DNA of 64,000 nucleotides from Mucor racemosus (GCA_027405735.1 JAPEHQ010000012.1:930001-994000), one strand, 5' to 3'. Positions 1 to 12,942 are shown, counted from the first letter of the stretch. The notes: generated from the sequence alone by a model not told the origin. A program made the numbers and translations.

Positions 1-401
1 ATATTTCGCAATAAAAATGTTTGTTATTTTTTATTGAGCAAATAGAGCGCTAAATGTTGTATATGTGTATATTTTTTGTTTTTATAATTGGTAGTATAAT
101 TAACTCTAGATTTGCAAAATCAGAAAAAAAAAAATTAAAAAATGTCAAAATTGATGATCTGGACAAAAATAATTTTCTAAATTAATATTCCGCTTATAAG
201 CTTTGTAAGTCTTAAAAATAAGAGATTTTATAATACTTGAGAACTTTTTCAAGAACTTACGATGCTGTAGCCACTTGGTTCAGGCTGATTACTGTAAATC
301 TTTTTGCACGTTAATATTGCGTGGTAGTTTATTTGATGATAATATAGTCTTATTTTATAATTATTGTGCTAGAGATAATTTACATTAAGTTTTAGTCTTA
401 C

Positions 402-1573
402 CTCCTCTCCAAAATCATAAACAGAAACATGGCCATTACTGGAATCTGTTGCCACCTTTTTACTCTTTTGTCCCAAGCCAACTTATTCAATCAACAACGC
501 TTTATCAGAATCAGCTTTGTGCTGAACTAGGATACTATTTCCCCACATAAGAAATTAAATGTTATCTCACATAAAACCATGCTCTAATATTTCAATAGAG
601 ATAACATGAATTTAACAGTAAATACAGAAAGTATTAGTAATTTAACATATAAATAAAATAGACCGAATCATAAACAAAGCAAATTGATTCATAAAATAAG
701 CTGAAGAAACACATAGATCAAAGTAAGGATTGCTCTATGCGGATCATTAACAAATATGCCAAAAACGGGAATTAAAAGACCGCCTTGATTATGTAAATCA
801 AGAAGCTCAATATAAACTTTAAAATCACAAACAAACTAATTGATTTACCAAAAAGAATAAACATATGGATATTGCATGAAGACAATGGAATCATGCTTCA
901 ATCATTTAATAAGTAGCATGATGATATATGTATGGAATGCAGCATTGTCTGATTCGCATGTTAAACATCACGGTTTGACAGAAGTCCTAAGTTGGTAATT
1001 CGGTTATTCCTAATTCTGATAGATCACTGACAGTTACGGTGCAACTCCCAGATATAACAAAAGCACAACTAATATAAATAGAGTAGAAATATAGACCTAT
1101 TGCACACTATCCATTTTTTGAATAAAGAAGGATTTAAACTGTATCTTTTTTCAAAGCTTTTATTTTACATTTTACTGCAAGCTTAAGTATTTACAATGGT
1201 TTCTCGGTATTTGCATTCAAATTCCATAACTCAAATTGACTGGTTCCATCTACAGTAGTATTAAACGTATCATCAGCCCGCCTCCTTATGATAAATGTCA
1301 ATCTAAAATTAGAAACATCCCATTATCATTTTTATGAGCTATGAAAAGCTTGATTTTTAATAATACAGCAATTGAAGAAAAACCAAGATGATACTAATAG
1401 CATATGGTGAGTATTTAACATTTAAGTAAGTTTGATGAAGTATGCTTTTAAACCCTTTTAAAAATCCTGCAGCAAACACAACATCTTGGTCTTGCAATTA
1501 CTATCCATTCGAATGTTGCGATTTACACTACACAATGAATGATCCTTTTATCTATCTTGGCCTCGATGTACAT
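402..1573 (-). pseudogene. Dynein intermediate chain fragment, broken (copy R0)
   Basis: On the minus strand, a stretch around 1200-1310 reads DGTSQFELWNLN and one at 402-490 reads GHVSVYDFGE. This is the order of the last WD40 repeats of cytoplasmic dynein intermediate chains (DGT..FDLWNLN followed by a DGHVYVYDIGE-like blade). A stop codon falls in the second exon, and a 662-bp LTR insertion separates the two parts. A splice-donor-like GTAAG follows the second exon at 401-397. The family identification rests on these WD40 motifs. The copy cannot code for protein. The parental gene is not in the window. Confidence 0.65.
518..1179. mobile_element. Solo LTR, 662 bp, target duplication AGCTT
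   Basis: The element starts TGTGCTGAAC and ends TTTTACTGCA (TG...CA). It is flanked by perfect 5-bp direct repeats AGCTT at 513-517 and 1180-1184. It breaks the dynein-bearing repeat, which is continuous at the homologous place near 57640. Its right end (motif AATAAAGAAGGATTTAAAC and terminal TTTACTGCA) recurs in the element at 18831-19296. No gag/pol region lies next to it, so it is best read as a solo LTR left by LTR-LTR recombination. Confidence 0.75.
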
Positions 1574-1883
1574 TGTTGGGCATACGCTGATCAATCACAA
1601 TTAGGAATTACCTAATCACCAATGTAGAACGTCTGTCAAACCATGATGTTCAACATGCAAATCAAGCAAGGTCATATTTCATGCGTCTACCATCATGCTA
1701 CTATTGAATCATAGAAGCATTATCCAATATATCCACGCAATATCCAAATGCTCATTCTAATTATACCATCATTCACATTTAATACACTCATCCAATTAGT
1801 ATATAAACCCTCTTTAAAAGCTCATAATAAAACGGTACTTTTTCATTTGATTAATTTCATACGATTTACTTTTCGATAAATCA
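1574..1883. mobile_element. LTR-like segment between R0 and R1
   Basis: This ~310-bp segment begins TGTTGGGC and ends TAAATCA, separating the end of copy R0 from the start of copy R1. It contains a TATAAA-like stretch near 1801-1806 and an AATAAA near 1826. No matching target duplication is visible, as expected if the two flanks were joined by recombination. The call rests only on the termini and the position. Confidence 0.3.
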
Positions 1884-3325
1884 AAGACATCAGATTATTC
1901 TTTTTTTTCCGTTTTTATCATATCATTTGAAATTTTATCACTTTTCTGGAACATTTCGTGAGTTTGTTGCCAGTTCTAACTTCTCATTGAGTAGATATAA
2001 ATACCATTCCCTTCGATTTGATCTGGTAATCAAGAAATACGTCCAACAATACAGTAGTAAATAATGATATTTGATCATAGAATGCAGTTAAATGAAAATA
2101 CCAATCTCTAATAATATAACGACTGCTACTACCTATATTAAAAACATTAGTCCCTTATGTTAGCATGCAAATTCAGATAAAAGAGAAGAATACCAGATTA
2201 ATAGTCTGATATGCCTTATCAAACGGTGAATCATATCCTTGGAATATGAAAACAAAAAGAGAAAAACATACGTACAAGAGGATTTTTAAGGCTTTAAATT
2301 GTTTAGCGCAATCAACAAAACCCTGCTAAATTGCACATTTCAGCCAATGTAAAAGCAGCATTGCAGCGCCTGAACTATAAACTAATAAGCAAAATGGGCA
2401 GCAATATCTGTTACTATAATAGAAACATAAAATTTTCTACCAGAAAAACCGCCTTTCATATCATACATTCATTAAAAAATTGCAAAAGCGAGCCCGTAGA
2501 ACGACGCCGTAATTGAGCATAGCAAGATATAACGATCAAGTCTCTTATACTATGGTATATATCTAAGTTTTAAATAAAAATGCGGTTTTTTTTAAACTTT
2601 TCTTATATTTAACCACGTACGGTCTGAAAATTCAGTTTTTGTAGCGGACATTTTAGGGTTTCATTTTATCCTTACCAACACTCATGATTTTAATCAAAAA
2701 ACAGAAAAATCAAATTTTGATACCAAAATCAACGTTTAAATATACTACATTGTGAGAGAAACTTGTAGCCATAACTAATACACATTTTATAAAAGCTTAA
2801 TATTAAATGTTAAGTAATGAAAATTTGTAGTTTTATCCCAAAAACGGTTTTTTGATTAAAGGATTTTCATGTAATATTTCGCAATAAAAATGTTTGTTAT
2901 TTTTTATTGAGCAAATAGAGCGCTAAATGTTGTATATGTGTATATTTTTTGTTTTTATAATTGGTAGTATAATTAACTCTAGATTTGCAAAATCAGAAAA
3001 AAAAAAAAATTAAAAAATGTCAAAATTGATGATCTGGACAAAAATAATTTTCTAAATTAATATTCCGCTTATAAGCTTTGTAAGTCTTAAAAATAAGAGA
3101 TTTTATAATACTTGAGAACTTTTTCAAGAATTTACAATGCCGTACCCACTTGATTCAAGCTTATTACTGTAAATCTGTGTGCATATTAATATTGTGCGGT
3201 AGTTTATTTGATGATAATATAGTCTTACTTTATAATTAGTGCGCTAGAGGTGATTTACATTGAGTTTTTGTCTTATCCCTTCTCCAATATAATAAACATA
3301 AGCATATACATGGCTATCACTGGTG
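1884..3325. repeat. Dynein-exon-bearing repeat, copy R1
   Basis: This ~1.4-kb copy is co-linear with 50590-52050 and with 55690-57640. Shared landmarks, in order, are a TTTCTGGAACATTTCGTG stretch, GTCCAACAATACAGTAG, a stretch of about 60 codons with related reading frames (2331-2516 here, 51013-51198 in copy R2, frameshifted in R3), and the minus-strand dynein exon. Here the dynein exon is cut short at about 3325 by an LTR fragment. I do not recognise the 60-codon reading frame. Confidence 0.75.
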
Positions 3326-3445
3326 CAGTAAATAACGAAGTTGTTTACTAAAATAAAAAAATATAAAAATAAAGCAGTAGAAATACAATTGTAATTAGCT
3401 AAAGTCTTTATTAAAGAAGGTTTTTGAAGATTTAAAATAATTGCA
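3326..3445 (-). mobile_element. LTR fragment, inverted
   Basis: The segment begins TGCAGTAAATAACGAAG and is the reverse complement of the right end of the solo LTR at 47164-47532 (terminal ACTGCA). Only about 120 bp remain before repeat A sequence starts. It breaks the dynein exon of copy R1. Confidence 0.6.
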
Positions 3446-3479
3446 TCTAATAAAATAAAATTCAAAAAACTATTTCATA

Positions 3480-4330
3480 TTAAATTTTGCGCAAAATGCA
3501 ATTGAAATTTTGGAGGTTTTTTGAAGATACACGTCATTTTTTTGTAAGCATATTTCAAATATAAGTAATACATATAATGCGCACCAAAATTATCTATTGA
3601 TCGAGCCATTACTGAACCTTTTAGCTGTATTTCCCGTAGAGAAAACGAGATTTTGGTCCAATTTTTTTTCAGATTTAGAATTTGGGATGAGGGTATATAA
3701 AGGAAAAATTGAAACTAGAAACGGAGGGTATCACTTTTTATACATTTTTGAGGATATCTCCACGGAAAATCGATATTTTTAAAAAACCTAAATTGAGTCC
3801 AAGAGAGCTCAACGAGCTCAATGATATGAATATTAAACAAATGCTGCTCAATTTAGCCAATATTTTGAAATCTGCTACAAAAACGCCATAAAAATATATG
3901 AAAAAATAAAAGTGTTCAGAATTTTTTCATACTGCAATATGTTATAGAGTACTTTAAAACAAGTAAGTTTCATCATTAGGAAATGGTAGCATAACTTAAT
4001 ATTTTCCGGAGATATGAAGCCTTAAAGTTTTCAATCCTTTAGCAGTGAAATACGCGTAAAAAATCTGAAACATTAGCACTGAAAAATTAATACTAACTGC
4101 AAAAAATAGGATATTTCCGGATACTTGCTTTTGGATTAAAGCTGAACATCTCAGATACATTGACATATAATTTTTTCTTGGTGTTATTTAGTGAAAACAA
4201 AAAGTAGAGCAGGGATGAAAAGTGAGACCCAGTTTTCAAAGAAAAAGCAGTATCTTTCGTGAGGTATACGGTAAAATAAATTTAGGAACAGATAGCATAA
4301 TGCGACCAATTCATATATGTTTTGCTGTAT
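3480..4330 (+). repeat. Repeat A, copy 1 (truncated)
   Basis: This dispersed repeat of about 1.1 kb when complete is also found at 17360-18455 (inverted), 34350-35450, 43875-45800 (inverted, split) and 59755-60850 (inverted). Landmarks are AAATTTTGGAGGTTTTTTGAAG, GATGAGGGTATA and AAATACGCGTAAAAAATCTG, and an end at ATAGCATAATGCGACC. This copy lacks the other end. A lysine-rich reading frame is partly open in each copy, but it is frameshifted here. Confidence 0.75.
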
Positions 4331-5721
4331 CAGCAGATGCCTATCCTGAAAAGCGTTTAGTATGGGTTTAGTTACAGGAAAGAGGATTTGCTCCAATTTT
4401 GAAGATTGACGAAATGGCTGTTTAATAAAGGAAAGCGATATATAGAATATTTTTTTCTATTGGTTTGTGAATAAGAGGCAACGAACGAATATGTATGAAG
4501 CGTAACTGGTTTCGAGATGTACTTATCCAAATTTTGAAAAAATGTGTCGTATTCGTCAAATGACAAAAAAAAAAATATTTCTCTAAAGGTTAGAAATCGG
4601 AAAATCAACATATACATTCTCATTGAAGGCCCTACTAGATTGAATATTCCCAGTATCGTGGGGAAAATTTGACGGGACAAGCATCGACAGTAAAGCGGCA
4701 TGAAAATGATGATTCAAGGTACAATTTACCAATATTCTTTGTATTCTATGAACACCATTCGGTATTGATACTTGATATGGAACGTCACGACCTCTACAAA
4801 TAGATAGCCTCTCGCACGACGAAATGTACCGCACGTTGAAGAAAAATCCTAGTTGGGGTATAAATCATGGGTTCAGAAAGATACTGTAAAGTAATTAAAT
4901 TTTACTGTTGTAATCATACATGCATCACATGATGGCTGTAACACAGCTTGATTCAAGATTTAAGCTTATGTAAGTACTAGAAATTGTAAAGATTTTTTTG
5001 TATGTGATCCTTGAAGTTAATTGTAGGCATTAAATAATATGTATATATGAGTTAAAATGATATACATTTCAACTTGATGAAGGTTGTATTTTTAATGAAT
5101 TCAATAAAATGGTGCGATACTAAAAAACGGATCAAGTCTCATGATTAGAATGTAGTTAGAAAAATATTCAAGTTGGATTATGAAACATAAGCATCCCAAA
5201 TTTCCCTAAACATTTTTTTAGAAAAAAATGCAATGCACAATTATATCAATTATTGTACTAGAAAAAAAAACAAGGAGGGGTTATCATTGGGTCGATTTCA
5301 ACAGAAAAAAAGCAAACCTCAAACTGATATTAGTTTGGGAAGCGGTGTTTATTAAACAACAGCAAAAGCATCAGAAGCAACAGACAATCAGCAGCTTTCA
5401 AAAAGGGAAGAAATAGCATTTAATTATCTTTTTTTTCCATTATTACGCACCTTTTTTTTTTTTTTTTTTTTGCTACAGATTTAAAATATCTCAAGGCTAT
5501 TTTTAAGTTTTCATGGCAACCAGATCAAATTGTATTTAAGCAACATCAACATTAAATAGTGTGTATCACAGCACTAAAAGACTGAAACCTATTTGATAGA
5601 GAAATATTATTATTTTTATTTAGATTCTTTTCTTTTTTTTTTTTTTTTTTTTTTATTTTTTTATTTTTTTATTTATCCCATTATATATCCCATCATTTTC
5701 TGTTCTGTAAATATCTATTGA
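4331..5721. other. Intergenic, no gene recognised
   Basis: Around 4380-4850 the minus strand has two overlapping broken frames (4583-4834 and 4372-4701) with protein-like composition. They may be a decayed coding relic, but I recognise no family. From 5440 to 5680 there are several long T tracts just upstream of the RasGEF start, typical of promoter or 5' leader sequence in this genome. Nothing else can be supported. Confidence 0.5.
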
Positions 5722-8314
5722 ATGAATTCAACGTTAAATTATACCAATGCTACACAGCTTTTAGAGCAAGGGAAAGCAAAGGTAAATGAATGCTGTAGTG
5801 TGATATGTATATAAACAACATGCTAAAAAAAAAACGCCATCTTTTCCCAACCAAAGGATGCATATGCGGCTTTTCTTTCTGTTGTCGAATCGTCTACCCA
5901 GCAACTCTACGGAGTCAAATTTGTTCATCAAAGTAATGTATAATTCTGATGCTGATCTATAAAAATAAAAAGCTAACTTGTTGTCAGCTATTGTATCAAA
6001 GCCACAAGAATACGATGAATCAATTGCCTTGCTTAGATCAAGCCTTGATCAATTAGAGAAAATTGCTATCCATAAATTGCCTGGTGCAATCATGGATATC
6101 AACAACCAAAAAGTCAAATCCCCGCCACCACCCGTACCACCTAAACCAACTAGAATCAATCAAAAGCCGATGATTCCACCTAAACCGAAAGAGATCATTC
6201 CCAAGCTCGAAGATAATAGCGTCTTGCAACAACAACAACAACAACAACAACAACACCAACAGAAAAGATCGAGAGGTAATTCTGTTAGCTTTGCAGAGGA
6301 CTCTAAATTGTTACAAATGACAATTATTGAAAATGACGGCGATGAAGAAAAGGAATCAAAAGAACTTGGTACAGTTGATGATGATGACGATGATGAAGAG
6401 GATTCGATAGTAGAATTTGAAACAACTCAAACACAAACAATATCGTCTCCACCTCCGCCTCCACCAGCAAAAAGACCTGCAACAACTACATTTAACAGTA
6501 ATTCAGCAAACTTAAACCCCTATCTAAGAAAAAGAAGTCAATCCTGGGTAGTTCAAAGCGACGCCACAAGCAAAATGGATTCAATTGATGTGTTATCAGA
6601 AACCATCGTTGATCCACGTAATCTTGTTCCCGCACAAACAAACACAGGAGACAGTATATCTCTGCCCACTACAACAACAGCAACAACATCTCAAACAAAT
6701 TATGTTCCAAATATACCAGCCCCACCTTTATTAGCAACGCATCGTAGATTACAACAACGTCTAAATGAACTTGAAACGGATTTAGAATCAACAACAACAG
6801 CAGCCGATGGAATATTACTAAGATCAGAAAGATCACATAAAGTGAATTGCGCTAGACAAACATTAGAAAAAGTGCGTACGCTCTATATGAGTGCAATGAC
6901 AATTCCAAGTATTCTCCAATTCCCACCACAACTGATAGCATATCAGCTAACTTTAATAGAATCATCTATTTTTCGCGGAATCCCACCAGAAGCTCTCTTG
7001 TCTCACTCTGCTCGTACGCCACATAAAAAAATCGTTGCATCGACTGATTTCTTCAACTTTATTACTCGATCTATTGAACACTCTATTTTATTACCACAAG
7101 AAGCATCTAGAAGAGCAGAAATCATTCATCGATGGATCAAGATTGCTACCAAGTTATTAGCCATCAACAATTATCAAACGCTCAAGGCTGTTATTTCTGC
7201 TTTGGGTACACCACCAATACAAAGATTAAGACGTACATGGGAATGTATCCCAAAGAAACGTATGGGAAGGCTGGAACTTTTAAATACGCTCATGTCAGAA
7301 GCAGATAATTATCGTAAATATAGAGAACATATGGGATTAGAAAGAAAACGATTATGGGCTAAACCTGTTGTGCCATTTCTTGGTGTGTTTATACACGATG
7401 TAACTTATTTATATGCAGCGGCCAAAGGAAACCAACAAGATAATCGGGTACAAGATGTATTAAATTGTGTTCAATTATTTCAAAGAGCTCCTGTATACCC
7501 TCAACAACCACCTCCTTCATTTGTTAATGCACAAAAGAAGCATTTATTTCGTCCTATGCTGTCAGATGCTTTACATTTTGGTTCTTCTTCAAAAAAGAAT
7601 AACAATAGAACAACAACTGCGGCATTAATGGGAGAAGATCAAAGACAAGAAACAGAAATAGAATTAGAACAGCAATTGATTATACAATATTTATTAATGA
7701 GACCTTGGGTTAGCGAAAAGGTGATTGATGCTCTTAGTAATCTACGTGAACCACCAAAGCCAAGGTCAATCTCATCGCCAACATCAAGTCGTTATAATAG
7801 TGATTCAAATGTTAATTTATCGATTACAACTACTCTGTCGTCTAATAGCGGGAATTCTACACCAGTGACAATATCACCTTCTACAGCTACTGCTAGTAAT
7901 AACAATAGCTCGATTCTTGGTAACGCAAGTTCATTTATGAGATTTAATAGCAATAATAATCAACAACAAAATCATAATAATGAAGAAGGACCAGCAGATG
8001 AAGAAAATAAGAAATCAATTGTTGGCGGTTTTTGGCCATTTAGAAAGAGTACAGATATGAGTCGTAGTTCTGTAAATACTGATGATCCACCTTCATGGAA
8101 TGAAGAATTCGATGATGATGATGAAGATGATGAAGATGAAGAAGATGAAGAACAAGATACCCAAGTTTTGGAACAGCAAACTAATAAGCATGGATTATTA
8201 AACATGAGAAAAAGGCCTTCTACAATGGTAAACCCTTCAAGCAGAGGCCACAATCGATCAATTTCATTACCTTCAAAATCAATACTCGTATCAGATTTAT
8301 ATCGTCCATCTTGA
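5722..8314 (+). CDS. Ras guanine-nucleotide exchange factor (RasGEF/CDC25 domain)
   Basis: The model has three exons, 5722-5781, 5857-5932 and 5973-8314, joined in phase to give 825 aa. Residues ~1-75 are a helical, MIT-like segment. Next come proline-rich PxxP motifs (PPPPVPPKP) that could bind SH3 domains, a Gln run near 6229-6255 and an acidic run. The catalytic CDC25-homology domain lies at about residues 360-550; it opens with QLTLIESSIFRGIPPEAL and includes the NFITRSIEHSILLP and NNYQTLKAVISAL segments, the helices that open the Ras nucleotide site. The tail is low-complexity (Ser/Asn/Asp/Glu). Such proteins load GTP onto Ras- or Rap-type GTPases. No REM domain is recognisable. The target GTPase cannot be told from sequence. 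The start at 5722 is the first ATG that joins in frame through two canonical introns. Confidence 0.85.
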
Positions 8315-8392
8315 GTTTGAATATTTTCTACATACACAATAAAAACAAATTTTTGAATGATAATTTTACCTTTTTTTACAAGTTGGCATACC

Positions 8393-9342
8393 ATGAATAA
8401 TAATAATAGTAGTAATAAAAGAAAATCAAGTACACATGCTGCTTCACCACCGCCATCTAAAAAGTCTCCTTTACATGCTTTTTCGCCTCCACGCATGTCT
8501 GCTACAAGTCCACCTCATTATTCCCTACAGCAACAACAACAACAACAACAAAATCGTCCTTTAACTACAGCTGCTGCTGCTGTTGCCGCTATGAAACGTG
8601 GTAATAATCCTACAACATCTCAACAACAACAACAACAACCATCTCAATATAGAAGACAAAGTAATAGTACTGCTCCTCCATCACGTCAAGGTTCCGTTGA
8701 AACAGATCGCGAAGGAAGTGTAGCAGCTAGTACAGTTGCAGAAGATGAAGCTGTATCAGTAGCTAACAAGGATGAAGCAGGAAAAGATGGAAACACCAAA
8801 GAAGAGGCAGAAGCAGAAGATGATGAAAAGGAAGATGTAGTTGTAGATTTCAATGCAAATATGCAAGCTCAAATGGAAAAAGCAAAAGAAGATATGAAAG
8901 TTTTATTGGAAAATTTCTCAGATGATCAATTACAAAGATATGAAGGATATAGACGTTCAGCGTTAAATCGAACCAATGTGAAAAGGGTAAGCGATTGCTT
9001 TCTATATGTATGTGTATATATTAGAGATATTAATCATTGTAAATACATTAGCTTGTAAGTCAAGTATTAAATCAACAATGTTCTCAAACAATGGCATTCG
9101 TAGTGGCAGGTTTTTCAAAAGTATACGTTGGTGAAATAGTAGAAAAAGGTAAGTTGTACAAATAGCAAATTATGGAAGCACTTTTTTTTTCTTTTCTTTT
9201 CTTATTCATACGATTTACAGCAAAAGAAATTATGGAGGAATGGGGAGATAATGGAGCAATTAGACCTGAACATTTAAGAGAAGCCCACCGAAGATATAAA
9301 ATAGATAAAGTCAGTAGTACTTCATTAGGAAGAAGGCTTTAA
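8393..9342 (+). CDS. TAF11: TFIID subunit TAF11 (TAFII28) histone-fold protein
   Basis: The exons are 8393-8986, 9052-9148 and 9221-9342 (270 aa). The first ~170 residues are low-complexity, with poly-Gln, Ala and acidic runs and Lys/Arg patches. The C-terminal ~95 residues form the TAFII28 histone fold: RYEGYRRSALNRTNVKR, then an LVSQ...FVVAGFSKVYVGE helix, then an EEWGDNGAIRPEHLREAHRR segment. TAF11 pairs with TAF13 inside TFIID at RNA polymerase II promoters. The acceptor at 9051 was chosen over nearer AGs because only it keeps phase and restores the expected helix length. An in-frame ATG at 8357 would add 12 residues. The 8393 start is preferred because the low-complexity protein begins there. 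Confidence 0.88.
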
Positions 9343-9610
9343 GGTGTTACAGTATATACAAAACCAATTTAGGATATCTACAAACAACAAACCTTTTTCC
9401 TAATATATTCGTTTTTTTTTATGTATAATCACTTGGTCATTTTTTACCATTTCTTTGTTGTTGTTATTGCCCAAATATTGGTTTATATATGATTTAATAC
9501 AATCTTTTTTTTTTTGTCTTTTTTGTCTATTCTTCTTCTTTCTATTTTTTTTTTTCATTTCATTTTTACATAAATATATATATATATATATATATACAAA
9601 CAACAAAGAA

Positions 9611-10915
9611 ATGTACGGGCCAATGTCAATGTTTCCACCTCCTTCTGCATCATCACCTAAATGTTGTGGCTGCATATCACTGAGATTAGGATGTGTGATT
9701 ATATGTTTAATATGGGCGGTAAAATATCAACTTTTTTCTTGAATTAAATTAAAAAAAAAAATACTAATAAAAAATACAGGCGTTTTCAATGTACATGGCA
9801 GTGCTATCATTTCAAAATACAAGCTGTAAGGCGAGAACGAATTCTTTAAAGATTGGGTATAGGAAACTGACTTTTATTTTATTTTTGGCAGTGTTTTTCA
9901 CTTATATGCCGAATGCACCTGTTACTGTATATGGTGTTGCAAATCTACTTTTATCACTTGTATCTGTGGGCGGCATTATTATTTTCATAACTGTAGGTTA
10001 AATCAATAGCAAACACACATTGAAGCACATGTTATTAACCTATCAAATCTTTATAGCGTGCCGATCGACATGTTCATAGTTTTTCTCATGCAATTTTTGT
10101 CTGTGTATTTATAGTGCTTGTAGATGCATTTGCCAATGTAGTTATATTCATTACAAGTAAAGATGATTACCATAACCAATGCATACAAGATGCATCTACC
10201 GCACTGGTTACAAATGTTAATAACGCGCTAAATGGTACTCAAACTACATTTGATTACAATAATGATTATTATAATTGCGATAATTTATGGCAAGATGAAT
10301 TGAAATTTGGCATTATTTTCTATGTACTTCAATTTGCATTTTATGTAAGTATTATAACATTGGTTTAATTTAAATAATTTACTTACGTTTCGTGTATAGT
10401 CTTATTGGGCATTGTGCATTTATAGCTTCTCATTAGTTTTAAGAGGATTTGCAGCCGAAGTTTTTCTTCGAAATGGCGGAGGCAATGTTCCGATAATGGG
10501 AGCACCACCACCACCTACATTACCGCCTAATGCCATGATTAATACACCTGGAGCAGGTGCTGGAGGACCTTTTCCACCAAACGATCGTCAAGTTATTGTA
10601 CTTAATAATGCAAAACCTGCATCAAAAACTAAAAGACGTATCGATACATTTTCATTTAGGAATATAAAGCGATCATCTACTAATGCCAAAACACCAAAAC
10701 AACAATCAATGGATCAATTACATGTGCCATTTGGCACAAGAGATTCTCAATTTACAATCGGGTTTAGATTAGGCCCAGATGGAAATATCATCGACATCGA
10801 AAACGCACCTTCTCCCACACCGACATTTATAAACCCTACACAACAACAACAATTAAAACGAAAGCCAATTCTGACAGCAGCAGCAACAGACGATGATAAT
10901 AAAAGCTATTATTAA
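9611..10915 (+). CDS. Four-TM membrane protein of unknown function with proline-rich tail
   Basis: I do not recognise the family. The exons are 9611-9718, 9780-9825, 9892-9996, 10115-10344 and 10400-10915 (334 aa). A short Cys-containing N-terminus (PKCCGC) is followed by four hydrophobic segments. Between TM3 and TM4 is a ~50-residue loop with two cysteines and an NGT glycosylation sequon, probably luminal or extracellular. The C-terminal ~140 residues are hydrophilic, with PPPPTLPPN, a Gly/Pro stretch, basic patches and a short Gln run, probably cytosolic. The layout resembles small tetraspan proteins of the fungal plasma membrane or endomembranes. The second intron (9826-9891) is 66 nt, in frame and free of stops, so a 356-aa form with it retained is also possible. 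Confidence 0.7.
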
Positions 10916-11442
10916 TTTCTTTATACATATATGCATATAAATAAACTTTTTTTCTCTTCAAAATTGCTTATCAAATGTTTGATAGACTTATACAAACGGG
11001 TAAAATATACTTGCCCTGAAAAATAAGAGCGCTTAGGATTGGGCCTGACCCCAGGTGTATACAAGACCATCAGCTTGATTCTATTGGTTCAGCTGCATTT
11101 TATGATTCATTTTCTACAATGCTAATCTCTTCAAATGGCATTGCAATGTCAAATACTTTTTTGATTTCTTGAATTTATACAACATACTCTAATACTATAG
11201 CGTAAATACACTAATGTATGTTTATAAATAAACTCGCTCAGACACTCAAATATCGTGGGAAGTTTGTATAAACTGATCAAGAACTTGCAGTAAACCTTCA
11301 AAAAAACAAGATTTTGGTGTTTGGATGCGACTCCGAGTGAATCACCGTGACTAGGCTAAACACCATTTGATAGTATTTAAAGGACCCCATTTCACATTTA
11401 GACATTGGACTTCCATATCTCTTTTCTTTATTATTTTTCAAC
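10916..11442. other. Intergenic / upstream region of the aminotransferase gene
   Basis: This 527-bp stretch holds no reading frame that can be supported. The end near 10925-10950 (ATATAAATAAACTTTTTTTC) probably contains the polyadenylation region of the preceding gene. No further element is recognised. Confidence 0.4.
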
Positions 11443-12942
11443 ATGTTCTCTTCTAGAATCTTGCCTTCATTCAAACGCAGTGCTTTTATTCAAGCTAAAA
11501 GATTCACATCTGAATTAAGTGTAAGAAAAGACAAGAAAATCGGAGATGATTGATCTCTGAAAATATCTCGTAATTTTTTAGGCAAGCAAACTTCAAATCA
11601 GAAAGGCAGATACTCTTAAGCCTTTGGTTGCCAACAATGAGCTTGTCTTTGGTAATACTTTTACCGATCATATGTAAGTTATCTTGTTCAATTGGTAGAG
11701 TATATTATACATTTTGACACATTTGGAATGAAGGATCTCCATTGACTGGGATGAAAAGAATGGTTGGGCTGCTCCTCAACTTCATCCTTATGAAAACTTG
11801 AGTTTAGCTCCTAGTGCAGTTGTTTTCCATTATGCTTCTGAGGTATGTGCTATTAAAATATAGATTACAAATGACATTAACAAACATTCCCTCTAGTGTT
11901 TCGAAGGTATGAAGGCATACAAGGATGAGAATGGCAAAATTCGTCTTTTTAGACCTGATATGAATATGGCTCGTATGAATAGATCTACTGCACGTATTGC
12001 TCTTCCTGTAAGTTTCTTTTTTTTTTGTTTTTTCTCACGATTCTCGCCCCCCCCCCCATTATAAATATTTAAACTTTCTGTTATGTGTAGCAATTCGATG
12101 GAGATGAGTTGATTAAGATTATTGGCGAGTATTTAAAGGCAGATGAGAGATGGATTCCTGAAGGAAAGGGATATTCTCTCTATTTGCGTCCCACTATGAT
12201 CGGTACACAGGAGATGTTGGGTGTTAACCCTCCTTCAAAGGCCAAATTATTCGTTATCGGTTGCCCTGTTGGACCTTACTACAAGACTGGCTTCAATGCT
12301 GTCCGTTTGTTAGCCACTACTGAATTCGTTCGTGCATGGCCTCGTGGAACTGGTGAAGCCAAGATTGGTGGCAATTATGCCCCAGGTACGGAAATTTTAA
12401 ACATTTATTGTTGATTTGTATCACAGAGTGTTAACTTTTAATTGTATAAATTAGGTTTGTTGCCTCAACGTTTAGCTGCTCAAAAAGGTTACCAACAAAA
12501 CTTGTGGTTGTTTGGTGAACAACATCAATTAACCGAAGTTGGTACCATGAATTTATTCATGTTGTTAAAGAATGATAACGGTGATTTAGAGCTTGTCACT
12601 CCTCCTTTAGATGGTTCCATCTTGCCTGGTGTCACTCGTGATTCCATCATCAGTTTGGCCAAGGAATGGAAAGAATTTGAAGTCAAGGAGCGTCTCATGA
12701 CCATGCCTGAACTTCGTGATTTGGCTAAGGCTGGTCGTGTTGTTGAAATGTTTGGCGCTGGTACCGCTTGTGTTGTCAGTCCTATCAAGGAAATTGGCTA
12801 TATGGGTGAAGATATCAAGATTCCCCTTGATCCCAAGGATTCTACTAGTCAAGCTGGTCCTTACACAAGACGTTTCAATGATGCTATCAATGCTATCCAA
12901 TATGGTGAGGTTGAACATCCTTGGTCTGTTGTCGTCAACTAG
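11443..12942 (+). CDS. Mitochondrial branched-chain amino acid aminotransferase
   Basis: Six exons (11443-11520, 11582-11673, 11734-11842, 11897-12007, 12091-12385, 12455-12942) give 390 aa. The first ~25 residues ([15 protein letters not shown]...) are Ser/Arg/Lys-rich without acids, a typical mitochondrial presequence. The fold-IV PLP-dependent aminotransferase core follows, with [22 protein letters not shown], Lys221 in [11 protein letters not shown] as the expected Schiff-base lysine, and EVGTMNLF. The enzyme moves amino groups between Leu/Ile/Val and 2-oxoglutarate, the last step of their synthesis and the first of their breakdown. Its length matches fungal BAT1-type proteins. All introns are GT-AG and phases agree throughout. 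A ten-base C run sits in the fourth intron. Confidence 0.93.

Larger units (their letters stand above)
1..1573. repeat. Dynein-exon-bearing repeat, copy R0 (left end cut by window)
   Basis: Positions 1-480 are almost identical to 2875-3330 and clearly related to 51560-52050 and 57150-57640. The sequence then runs into minus-strand dynein intermediate chain exon remnants that also occur in the copy ending near 58060. The repeat is interrupted by a solo LTR at 518-1179. Reading both strands, I see no intact gene here. Confidence 0.8.

Noticed and set aside
9455..9742. Phe/Leu/Ile-rich frame upstream of the four-TM protein
   Set aside because: It is produced by T tracts and an AT microsatellite. 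The real start is the later ATG at 9611 in a different frame.
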